From Pseudonocardia kunmingensis (GTDB taxonomy: Bacteria; Actinomycetota; Actinomycetes; Mycobacteriales; Pseudonocardiaceae), in assembly GCF_006716445.1 (NCBI RefSeq), contig NZ_VFPA01000006.1:62001-126000 (forward strand): a stretch of DNA of 64,000 bases. The letters are read 5' to 3'. The translations under genes and the position numbers were made by a program. The notes beneath the pieces are model-generated. The model was not told the origin of the DNA, made no database searches, and saw nothing but the letters and a program-made list of their open reading frames with translations. This document shows, one piece after another, positions 25,114-32,532 of the stretch. How positions within the stretch are numbered: the stretch's first letter is position 1; each line of letters starts with the position of its first letter.

Positions 25114-26370
25114 ATGGATGTGACAGCCAGAGCACGTGCCCTCGTGGCCACCCTCGCGGTCGCCTGCCTCGCCCTCGCCGGGTGCGCCTCGTCGGAGGAG
25201 GCGGCAGGCGGCCCCGTCACCCTCGAGTTCTGGGCGTGGGGATCGAACATCGACAAGCGGGTCGAGGTCTGGAACCAGTCCCACCCGGACGTCCAGGTCG
25301 CCATCTCCGCGCCGGCGAGCGGCTCGGACTTCCCGGTCCGCGTCCTCACCGCGGTGCGCGCCGGGGAGGGCCCGGACATCGCCCAGGCCGAGTACACCCA
25401 GCTCCCGACCTACGTCTCGGCGGGCGTGCTCGCCGACGTCGAGAGCGTGCGCCCGGACATGGAGGCGGCCTACGCCCCCGAGGTGCTCGAGACCGTGACC
25501 TTCGACGGCACGATCTTCGGCATCCCCCAGGACCTCGGCCCGTCGATGTTCATCTACCGCAAGGACCTGTTCGCGCAGCACGGCCTGGCGGTCCCGACCA
25601 CCTGGGACGAGTTCCGCACCCTCGCGGAGCAGGTCCGGGCGCTGCCGGGCAGCCCGTACCTCGTCAACTTCAGCAACGTCGACGCGGACCTCTTCATGGG
25701 GCTCGCCCTGCAGGCCGGCGCCCAGTGGTGGGAGTACTCCGGCGGAGCGTGGAGCGTCGAGATCGACGACGAACCCACGAACCGGGTGCTGGACTTCTGG
25801 CGGGGGCTGGTCGAGGACGACCTGGTGAGCACCTTCCAGACCAGCAGCCCGCAGCAGGTCGAGGCGACCGCGAGCGGTCAGGTCCTCGCCCAGCTCGCCG
25901 GCGCGTGGGCGCCGGGCCCGCTGCTCAACCAGTACCCCGACACGGTGGGCAAGTGGGCCGGCGCCCAGATCCCGCAGTGGGACCCGAGCGCGCCGCGCTC
26001 CTTCGCCCGCGGCGGCTCGGCCAACGTCGTCCTGCAGGACACCGAGCACCACGACGAGGCGGTCGAGTTCCTGATGTGGCTCAACGCCTCCGACGAGGGC
26101 GCCGAGGGTCTCGTGCAGGTCAACAAGTTCACCGGTGCGCTGCACGGCCAGCAGATCGACCGCGACCCGCCGGCACTCATGCCGGGCGACACCTCGTACT
26201 GGCCGACGGCTGTCGAGTCCGCATCGCACCTGGTGCCTGCGCAGTGGGGGCCGAACACGCAGGTCGCGTTCACCGCGCTCACCGACCGGCTCGGGGCCGC
26301 GTTCGAGTCGGGGAGCTGGTCCGAGGTCCTGCCGACCGTCGAACAGGTCGTGCGAGATGATCTCGCCTGA
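25114..26370 (+). CDS. Extracellular sugar-binding lipoprotein of an ABC importer
   Basis: 418 residues. The signal peptide ends in a lipobox LALAGC with the lipidated C24. The mature protein is a family 1 solute-binding protein (EFWAWGSNIDKRVEVWNQSHPDVQV, RVLTAVRAGEGPDIAQ, IPQDLGPSMFIYRKDLF, VPTTWDEF). AAGGGAGATCACC precedes the ATG, a strong ribosome binding site consistent with high expression. Its permeases follow directly. No ATPase is encoded here, so a shared MsiK-type ATPase elsewhere is likely. Confidence 0.94.
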   Translation: MDVTARARALVATLAVACLALAGCASSEEAAGGPVTLEFWAWGSNIDKRVEVWNQSHPDVQVAISAPASGSDFPVRVLTAVRAGEGPDIAQAEYTQLPTYVSAGVLADVESVRPDMEAAYAPEVLETVTFDGTIFGIPQDLGPSMFIYRKDLFAQHGLAVPTTWDEFRTLAEQVRALPGSPYLVNFSNVDADLFMGLALQAGAQWWEYSGGAWSVEIDDEPTNRVLDFWRGLVEDDLVSTFQTSSPQQVEATASGQVLAQLAGAWAPGPLLNQYPDTVGKWAGAQIPQWDPSAPRSFARGGSANVVLQDTEHHDEAVEFLMWLNASDEGAEGLVQVNKFTGALHGQQIDRDPPALMPGDTSYWPTAVESASHLVPAQWGPNTQVAFTALTDRLGAAFESGSWSEVLPTVEQVVRDDLA

Positions 26371-27337
26371 GGCCACCCTGCCCGCCGCGGCGCAGCGGAG
26401 GGGGGCCGTCGGCGCGCCGGGGCGGCGCGGCTCCCCGTTGCGGCGCGCCCAGTACACCGCCGCCTACGCCCTGATGGCACCCGCACTGGCACTGTTCACG
26501 GTCGCGTTCGTCATCCCGATCGGCTACTCGGTGTGGCTCAGCGTGTTCGGGCGGCGGTCCGGTTCGGGCGGGGCCTACGCCGCCCGTGAGGAGCAGTTCG
26601 TCGGCCTCGGCAACTACCTCGACGTCCTCGCCGACCCGACGTTCTGGGAGAGCCTGCTGCGGTTGGCCGTGTTCTCCGTCCTCCTGGTGCCGCTGATGAT
26701 GGTCACCTCGATCCTGCTCGCGCTCCTGCTCGATCTGCCGCGGGCCCGGCTCGGCGCGTTCAGCCGCACGGCGATCTTCCTGCCCTACGGCGTGCCGAGC
26801 GTCATCGCGGCGTTGATGTGGGGGTTCCTCTACGTCCCGGAGATCAGCCCGGTGCACCAGCTCGCGTCGGGCGTCGGCGTCGAGCTGCCCGCCCTGCTCA
26901 CCGGCGACTGGATCTACGTCGCGCTCGTGAACGTCGTGCTGTGGGGCGGCATCGGGTTCAACACCGTGATCATCTACACCTCGTTGCAGTCGTTGCCCCG
27001 GGAGCAGATCGACGCCGCCCGCATCGACGGCTGCGGGGAGGCGCGCATCGCCCGCTACGTCAAACTGCCGCACGTGGTGCCCGCGACGGTGCTCACCGGG
27101 CTGTTCGCGATGATCGGCGCGCTGCAGATCTACAGCGAGCCGACGATGCTGGCCACGCTGGCCAACGGCATTCACTCGACGTTCTTCCCGCTCATGCGCG
27201 TGTACCGCGACGCGTACGCGCACGACGACCTCAACACGGCGGCCGCGGGCTCGATCCTGCTCGCGCTCGCCACGGTCGTGCTCTCGCTGCTCGTGCTCGG
27301 CGGCCGGCAGCTCGCGGCGCGGAGGGCGGAGCGATGA
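26357..27337 (+). CDS. Sugar ABC transporter permease (MalF-like)
   Basis: 326 residues, six main hydrophobic helices after a basic N-terminus. The ATPase-contacting EAA-type loop reads EQIDAARIDGCGEARIARYVKLP. The ATG overlaps the end of the binding-protein gene by 14 bases. A two-domain-spanning periplasmic loop lies between the first and second helices (GRRSGSGGAYAAREEQ). Confidence 0.93.
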   Translation: MISPEATLPAAAQRRGAVGAPGRRGSPLRRAQYTAAYALMAPALALFTVAFVIPIGYSVWLSVFGRRSGSGGAYAAREEQFVGLGNYLDVLADPTFWESLLRLAVFSVLLVPLMMVTSILLALLLDLPRARLGAFSRTAIFLPYGVPSVIAALMWGFLYVPEISPVHQLASGVGVELPALLTGDWIYVALVNVVLWGGIGFNTVIIYTSLQSLPREQIDAARIDGCGEARIARYVKLPHVVPATVLTGLFAMIGALQIYSEPTMLATLANGIHSTFFPLMRVYRDAYAHDDLNTAAAGSILLALATVVLSLLVLGGRQLAARRAER

Positions 27338-28197
27338 GCACCGCGACCGCCGACCGGCGCCGGGCGGGCGTGCCGTGGGGCACCGTGTTCCCGACGCTCG
27401 TGCTGCTCGGCGCGGCGGGGTACTTCCTGCTGCCCGTGGTGTGGGTCGCCTTCTCGGCGACCAAGTCCACCGGCGAGCTGTTCACCACGCCCTCGTTCGC
27501 GTTCGGCGGGAGCCTCGTCGACAACGTCGTCGAGCTCTTCCGCTACGAGGACGGGCGCTTCTCGCTGTGGCTGGCCAACAGCTTCCTGTACAGCGTCGCC
27601 GGTGCCGCGCTGTCGACGCTGTTCTCGGCAGGCGCGGGCTACGCGCTCGCCGTCTACCGGTTCCCGGGCAAGCGCGTGATCATGGTCGGGCTCGTCGGGG
27701 GTGTGCTGCTGCCGGGGATCACCCTGACCATCCCGCAGTACATGCTGTTCGCGCAGCTGGGCATCACGAACACCTACTGGGCGGTCCTCATCCCGGCCTC
27801 GATCACGCCGTTCGGCATCTACCTCGCCTACGTGTTCGGCCGCGCGTCCGTTCCCCAGGAGATGGTCGAGGCGGCCCGGGTGGACGGGTCGGGGGAGTGG
27901 CGCACGTTCCGCTCGATTGGGCTGCCGCTGCTCGTCCCGGGCCTCGTGACGATCTTCCTGCTGCAGTTCATCGGCGCGTGGAACAACTTCCTGCTGCCCT
28001 ACATCATGCTCGACGAGCCCGACCTCTTCCCGATCACCGTGGCCATGTACCTGATGCTCAACCGCGGTGGCTCCGAACCGGTCCTCTACTCGCTGGCCGT
28101 GGCCGGATCCGCCGTCGCCATCGTCCCCGTCATCGCGTTCGTCCTGATCCTGCAGCGTTTCTGGCGCCTCGACCTCGTCTCCGGGAGCATCAAATGA
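27334..28197 (+). CDS. Sugar ABC transporter permease (MalG-like)
   Basis: 287 residues with six helices. The EAA loop reads QEMVEAARVDGSGEWRTFRSIGLPLL. The ATG overlaps the MalF-like stop by four bases, with GGAGGGCGGA upstream. Together with the preceding permease and the lipoprotein it forms a carbohydrate uptake system of the CUT1 type. Confidence 0.93.
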   Translation: MSTATADRRRAGVPWGTVFPTLVLLGAAGYFLLPVVWVAFSATKSTGELFTTPSFAFGGSLVDNVVELFRYEDGRFSLWLANSFLYSVAGAALSTLFSAGAGYALAVYRFPGKRVIMVGLVGGVLLPGITLTIPQYMLFAQLGITNTYWAVLIPASITPFGIYLAYVFGRASVPQEMVEAARVDGSGEWRTFRSIGLPLLVPGLVTIFLLQFIGAWNNFLLPYIMLDEPDLFPITVAMYLMLNRGGSEPVLYSLAVAGSAVAIVPVIAFVLILQRFWRLDLVSGSIK

Positions 28198-28955
28198 CCT
28201 CGATCGGCGTCATCGCACCCTCCGGCCGCACCGAGACCGCGTTCGGCGCGGGCGTCGACTACGTCGAGCCCTCGATCGTGGGCAACGTCGCGGTCGCCGA
28301 CGGCGACGGCTGGCGGCTCGCGCCCGAGTACGAGGGCAGGCGGCACCCGTCGTTCGCGATCCTGTTCCCCGGCGACGTGCGCGTCGCGGACCCGGGCTTC
28401 CCCCGCGAGCGGGTCAGCGCGTACGTCGACGCCGTGCTGCCCCTCGTCGCGTCCGTCGCCGAGCCCGGAGCGAAGATCGTGTTCGGATCGGGGCGGTCGC
28501 GGACCGTCCCGGACGGGGCCGACCGCGCCGCCGCCGAGGAGCGGTTCGCCGACGTCTTGCGCGAGACCCGGGACCGGGCTGCCGGGCTGGGCCTGCAGAT
28601 CATGCTCGAGCCCCTGCACCAGGGGGAGACCAACCTCGTCAACTCGATCCGCGAGGCGGTGGCCTTCCTCGACGGGCACGGCGTCACCGGCGTGCCCGTC
28701 GTCGCGGACCTGTTCCACATCGAGCTCGAGCACGAGCCGTTCACCGTGCTCCACGACCACGCCGACCGGATCGGGCACGCCCACATCGCCGACGCCGGGC
28801 GGCGCTACCTCGGCTCGGGCGACTGGCCGTGGCGGGAGTTCGTGCGCGAGCTGCACACCGTCGGCTACGACGGCTCGATCTCGCTCGAGTGCATCTGGGG
28901 CGAGGACTTCGGCGCCGAGGTGCGGGCGTCGGTGGAGCGGCTGCGGGCGCTCTGA
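28194..28955 (+). CDS. TIM-barrel isomerase/epimerase (AP endonuclease 2 superfamily)
   Basis: 253 residues. Likely metal ligands lie in IMLEPLHQGETN, VPVVADLFHI, IGHAHIAD and ISLECIWG, as in hydroxypyruvate isomerase and sugar epimerases. The ATG overlaps the permease stop by four bases. It is the last gene of the LacI-controlled operon and differs clearly in sequence from the isomerase at 24218, so two distinct rearrangements are probably needed. Confidence 0.88.
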   Translation: MTSIGVIAPSGRTETAFGAGVDYVEPSIVGNVAVADGDGWRLAPEYEGRRHPSFAILFPGDVRVADPGFPRERVSAYVDAVLPLVASVAEPGAKIVFGSGRSRTVPDGADRAAAEERFADVLRETRDRAAGLGLQIMLEPLHQGETNLVNSIREAVAFLDGHGVTGVPVVADLFHIELEHEPFTVLHDHADRIGHAHIADAGRRYLGSGDWPWREFVRELHTVGYDGSISLECIWGEDFGAEVRASVERLRAL

Positions 28956-28962
28956 CGGGGTG

Positions 28963-29045
28963 TGATCAGGGATTCGCATGACGAACGGCACTTTCGTCGG
29001 TTAGGTACCGACGAGAGTGCCGTTCGTCCGGTGGGAGCCTGATCA
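28963..29045. terminator. Large bidirectional palindrome between convergent genes
   Basis: The core at 28980-29028 pairs GACGAACGGCACT with AGTGCCGTTCGTC and TCGTCGGT with ACCGACGA around a TAGGT loop. An outer pair, TGATCAGG (28963) and CCTGATCA (29038), encloses it and includes the stop codon of the minus-strand gene. The structure fits a terminator shared by the sugar operon and the LLM oxidoreductase gene. Such AACGGCACT palindromes may be a repeated family in this genome. Confidence 0.7.
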
Positions 29046-29927
29046 TCGGGCAACACGCTCCATGTGGATGAGCTCGTCGACGACCCACCGCGCGGCGTCG
29101 GGCGGGTAGGGCGCCGGGAGTCCCAGGACGATGTGGTGGAAGCCGGCGTCGATCGCCTCCCCGATCGCGTCCCGGGTGCGGCCGGGCTGGTCGTAGGCGA
29201 CGGGCAGGGCGATCGAGCGGGTGATCGAGGCCGGGTCGCGGCCGATCTCGGCGCAGTAGCGGTCCAGCAGCGCGCTGCGGCGGGCGAGATCGTCGATGTC
29301 GCCGCCGCCGGGGATGTTCCACAGGTCCGCGTGCTCGGCGACCACGCGCAGGGTCGCGGACGCCCGGCCGCCGATCATGATCGGCGGGTGCGGGCGCTGG
29401 ACGGGCTTGGGGTTGCCGAACGCGCCGGCGAGCTGCACGTGGGTGCCGTGGAAGTCGAACGGCTCGGGCTCGGTCCACAACCGCCGGATCACGGTGCACG
29501 CCTCGGCGAGCGCGGCCACGGCGTGCGCGGCGTCGTGGTAGGGCAGCCCGTGCGCGTCGTACTCGCGCCTTGCCAGCGGGTGGCTGGGGCGGGAGCCGGC
29601 GCCGATGCCGAAGTCGAGCCGTCCGCCGGAGACGACGTCGACGGTCGCGGCGATCTTGGCCAGCACCGCGGGCGGGCGGAAGCGGTTGCTGGTCACGAGC
29701 AGGCCCAGGCGCAGGCGTCGGGTCTGCGCAGCGAGGGCGGAGAGCAGGGTCCAGCCCTCGAACGTCGGGCCGTCGGGGTCGCCGAAGATGGGCATCAGGT
29801 GGTCGTAGAGCCAGGCGTGCTCGATCTCCGGGAACGTGTCGGCGTCGCGCCAGACCCGCAGGATGTCGTGGTAGTCGACATGGGAGGGGGCGGTCATGAT
29901 CCCGAATCGGGGGCGGGGGTTCGGCAT
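29043..29927 (-). CDS. LLM class flavin-dependent oxidoreductase
   Basis: 294 residues of the luciferase-like monooxygenase fold, probably using F420 or FMN. Recognisable are HAWLYDHLMPI, RRLRLGLLVTSNRFRPPAVLAKIAATVDVVSGGRLDFGIGAG in pieces, and HPPIMIGGRASATLRVVAEHADLWN. The open frame extends upstream through the divergent regulator, but the ATG at 29927 matches the family N-terminus. The TetR gene at 30064 is divergent and its operators lie between them. Confidence 0.92.
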   Translation of the reverse strand: MPNPRPRFGIMTAPSHVDYHDILRVWRDADTFPEIEHAWLYDHLMPIFGDPDGPTFEGWTLLSALAAQTRRLRLGLLVTSNRFRPPAVLAKIAATVDVVSGGRLDFGIGAGSRPSHPLARREYDAHGLPYHDAAHAVAALAEACTVIRRLWTEPEPFDFHGTHVQLAGAFGNPKPVQRPHPPIMIGGRASATLRVVAEHADLWNIPGGGDIDDLARRSALLDRYCAEIGRDPASITRSIALPVAYDQPGRTRDAIGEAIDAGFHHIVLGLPAPYPPDAARWVVDELIHMERVAR

Positions 29928-29990
29928 GGAGCCGGTGCTCCTTCGGTGGCGAGAGCGACGGTAGGCGCCTGCTCTGGCAGGATGAGTAAA

Positions 29991-30029
29991 CGGAACGTTG
30001 CTCCGCCAACGATACGGAGCGTTGTTCCG
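29991..30029. promoter_or_regulatory. Tandem TetR-type operator boxes
   Basis: CGGAACGTTGCTCCG (29991-30005) and CGGAGCGTTGTTCCG (30015-30029) are near-identical imperfect palindromes, centres 24 bases apart. They sit between the divergent LLM oxidoreductase and TetR genes. A dimer pair of the TetR protein on these boxes would control both genes. Confidence 0.75.
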
Positions 30030-30063
30030 GTTCGCAAGGTCGGTGGTGGAGGAGTGGTGCGGT

Positions 30064-30648
30064 GTGAGCGACGGAGCGGGCGGCGGGCGCGCCCGACCCA
30101 AGCGGGCGGACGCCCGGCGCAACGAGGCCGTCCTGCTCGACGCTGCCGCCGCGGTCTTCGTCCGGTCGGGGGTGGAGGCGCCGGTCCGCGACATCGCGGC
30201 CGAGGCCGGCGTCGGGATGGGCACGATCTACCGCCACTTCCCGACCCGGGCAGACCTGATCGTCGCCGTCTACCGGCACCAGGTGGAGGCCTGCGCCGAG
30301 GCGGGGCTGGACCTGCTGGCGCGCAGCGCGACGCCGTACGCCGCGCTGGAGCGGTGGATCAACCTGTTCGTCGACTTCCTGGTCACCAAGCACGGGCTCG
30401 CCGCCGTGCTGCAGTCCGACGCCGCCGGCTCCGACGCGCTGCACGCCTACTTCCTCGAGCGCCTCGTGCCCGCGTGCGCCCAGCTGCTCGAGGCGGCGGC
30501 CGCAGCCGGGGAGATCCGGTCCGACCTGGAGGCCTACGAGCTCATGCGGGGCGTCGGGAACCTCTGCGTCGGCGCCGGCCACGACCCCCGCTACGACGCG
30601 CGGCGGCTGGTCGGGCTCCTCGTCGCGGGGCTGCGCCGACCGCACTGA
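30064..30648 (+). CDS. TetR family transcriptional regulator
   Basis: 194 residues. The helix-turn-helix reads VRDIAAEAGVGMGTIYRHFPTRADLI after NEAVLLDAAAAVFVRSGVEAP. The GTG at 30064 follows GGAGGAG with nine bases of spacing. The C-terminal domain ends in a family-typical RRLVGLLVAGLRR helix. It probably represses itself and the divergent flavin oxidoreductase; the inducer is unknown. Confidence 0.92.
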   Translation: MSDGAGGGRARPKRADARRNEAVLLDAAAAVFVRSGVEAPVRDIAAEAGVGMGTIYRHFPTRADLIVAVYRHQVEACAEAGLDLLARSATPYAALERWINLFVDFLVTKHGLAAVLQSDAAGSDALHAYFLERLVPACAQLLEAAAAAGEIRSDLEAYELMRGVGNLCVGAGHDPRYDARRLVGLLVAGLRRPH

Positions 30649-30691
30649 CCACCCGCGCGTGCCGGCTCAGGGCCGCCGCGGTCGGCCCGTG

Positions 30692-31399
30692 CTAGCGCCC
30701 GATCCGGATCGTCCAGGCCTCGAACCGGCCCGGCCGGGCGCCGCTCGGCGCGCGGACGATCCCGTCGGGCCCGGGCTGCGGCGGGGGAGGGGGTGCCTGG
30801 AGCAGCGCGCGCAGGCGCTGCAGGGCGTTGCGGTAGAACCGCAGCTGGGTCCGGCGCCCGAACAGCTGGAACCCCAGCCGCAACACCGGGTTCGCGATCG
30901 GGCCGCGGCGGGAGTAGGCGATGATCCGGAACTCGACGCGGCCGGTGTCGAGCTCCTTGACCACCTCGTAGGTCAGCCGGCCTTGCTCGATGTGGCCCTG
31001 CAGCGTCTGGTAGGACCAGCCGACCTGGCGTTCGGGCCCGTGGGGGCCGTCGCGCACCTGGTCGTGCCGGTCGGTGATCCGCACGCCCATGAGGAACCGC
31101 AGCACGAGGAACCGGCCCTCCAGCACCATGTCCCGGCCGAGGAGGTCACCGGGATGGCGGTAGGCGGCGCGCAGGATCGCCGGATCGCTGAACTCGTAGC
31201 TGTTGACCAGCGTGCCGGCCGTCTCGAACAGCCCGCCCGGCTCCGGTTCACCGGGGGCCTCCCGGCCCAGCTCCAGCACCTGCCGGTCGCGGTTCCAGCC
31301 GGAGACGACGGCGGGCGGTGCGCAGGCCTCGCTGTAGTTGACCGGTCTGCGGCTCAGGTCGTCGAGCATGTCGGTGAGGCGGGAGTCGGGTGTCAGCAT
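30692..31399 (-). CDS. DUF1990 family protein
   Basis: 235 residues. The C-terminal block VGWSYQTLQGHIEQGRLTYEVVKELDTGRVEFRIIAYSRR in pieces, then the FYRNALQRLRALL helix, matches the DUF1990 family. An AGGGACGG ribosome binding site precedes the ATG. The protein has a Pro-rich stretch (APPPPPQPGPDG) near its end. Its biochemical role is unknown. Confidence 0.8.
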   Translation of the reverse strand: MLTPDSRLTDMLDDLSRRPVNYSEACAPPAVVSGWNRDRQVLELGREAPGEPEPGGLFETAGTLVNSYEFSDPAILRAAYRHPGDLLGRDMVLEGRFLVLRFLMGVRITDRHDQVRDGPHGPERQVGWSYQTLQGHIEQGRLTYEVVKELDTGRVEFRIIAYSRRGPIANPVLRLGFQLFGRRTQLRFYRNALQRLRALLQAPPPPPQPGPDGIVRAPSGARPGRFEAWTIRIGR

Positions 31400-31631
31400 C
31401 GGCCGTCCCTGGCGGTGTGGCGCGCGGGTACGCGGCTCGGCGGGCGGGTCACGAGGGGCGTTCGGCCAGTAGCGCCGGCCGTCGCAGCGTCTCCCTGTTC
31501 CGCGCCCTGATCACGGGTGCAGGCTTCCCGCCGCGACCGCGCGCTGAACGCCGACGGCGCTCGGCGTGCGGGCCGGGCGCGAGCCGTACGTCAGGGTCCC
31601 CGCGGCCGCTCTCACGTGCTTCTCGCCGGGG

Positions 31632-31695
31632 ATGATCGCCAGGAGTGGTGTGAGGGCGACAGATCTGTCGCCGTCACACCACTTCTGCTGATCAT
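31632..31695. repeat. 64-bp near-perfect palindrome
   Basis: The centre is CAGATCTG at 31660-31667. The arms AGTGGTGTGA and TCACACCACT, and the outermost ATGATC/GATCAT, pair across it with 28 of 32 positions complementary. It lies between genes transcribed away from it or ending before it, so it need not be a terminator. It could be an intergenic repeat element or a protein-binding site. Confidence 0.7.
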
Positions 31696-31785
31696 GGCCG
31701 GACGCCGTTCCGCGGAACGGCGCGCCCACTGCAGCCCGCCCCACCCGGCAGGAGCCGGCTGCCAGGGCATTGACCAGCCCGGATG

Positions 31786-31810
31786 GTCGCGATATTTTGC
31801 ATATCGCGAC
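31786..31810. promoter_or_regulatory. A+T-rich hairpin downstream of the GntR gene
   Basis: GTCGCGATAT and ATATCGCGAC are perfect 10-bp arms around a TTTGC loop. The GATATTTTGCATATC core is strikingly A+T-rich for this genome. It lies 26 bases beyond the GntR stop and could be a terminator or an operator. Confidence 0.5.
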
Positions 31811-31835
31811 GAGGGGAGAGCGCATGGGCGGCTGT

Positions 31836-32492
31836 TCAGTCCGCCGGCGCGTACGCGTCGAGGGTCATCCAGTTCCGCCGGGCCTCGACGGCCGCCGCGT
31901 CGGCGTCGCCGGACTCGGCGAGCTCGATGATCCGTGCGTGCTGCGCGACGGAGTCCCGCCCGCGCAGCGAGGCGAACCGGATGCGTTCGACGCGCCGGAG
32001 CACCGGGGTGTACTGGTCGAGGACGGCGCGGACCGCGGCGTTCCCGGCCCGGTCGACGGCGACCCGGTGGAACGAGTCGTCGGCCGCGATCGCGTCGACC
32101 ACCTCGCCTGCGCGCAGCGCGGTGTCGAAGGCGTGGTTCGCCGCCCGCATCGCCTCCATGTCCGCGGCGGTGAACAGCGGCACGGCCGTGCGCACGGCGA
32201 GCTCGTTCATCGCCGCCGTCACCACCTGCGCGTCGGCCACGGTGCGGGGGTCGATCGGGCTGACGATCGTGTAGCGCCCCGGCTTCGTCTCCACCAGGCC
32301 CGCGCTCTCGAGCCGGGTCAGTGCCTCCCGGATCGGTGTGCGGCTGACGCCGAGCCAGCTGGAGAGCTCACCGTCGAGCAAGCGCTCGCCGGGCTCGAGG
32401 GTGCCGTCGATGATCGCGTCGCGGATCCGCACGAACGCGCTGTCGCGCAGCAACCGGCGCTGTTCGGACACACCCGCCACGGGAACCGGCAC
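31836..32492 (-). CDS. GntR family regulator (FCD/FadR subfamily)
   Basis: 218 residues. The winged helix reads AFVRIRDAIIDGTLEPGERLLDGELSSWLGVSRTPIREALTRLESAGLVET in pieces, and the helical FCD domain follows with the metal/ligand histidines in DDSFHRVAVDRAGN and the QHARIIELAESGD segment. The GTG at 32492 is the first start; an inner GTG before SEQRRLL is possible. It is divergent from the ACC deaminase gene with 40 bases between starts, so it probably regulates it. Confidence 0.9.
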   Translation of the reverse strand: MPVPVAGVSEQRRLLRDSAFVRIRDAIIDGTLEPGERLLDGELSSWLGVSRTPIREALTRLESAGLVETKPGRYTIVSPIDPRTVADAQVVTAAMNELAVRTAVPLFTAADMEAMRAANHAFDTALRAGEVVDAIAADDSFHRVAVDRAGNAAVRAVLDQYTPVLRRVERIRFASLRGRDSVAQHARIIELAESGDADAAAVEARRNWMTLDAYAPAD

Positions 32493-32532
32493 ACCCCATC
32501 ATGCACACACGCCCCACGGACCGAGGAGCAGC

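Larger units (their letters stand above)
31400..31835. other. 436-bp gene-poor region with two inverted repeats
   Basis: No supported gene. Frames through it on both strands are arginine-rich and lack motifs. It carries a 64-bp near-palindrome (31632-31695) and an A+T-rich hairpin (31786-31810), both listed separately. The region separates the start of the DUF1990 gene from the end of the GntR gene. Confidence 0.6.
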
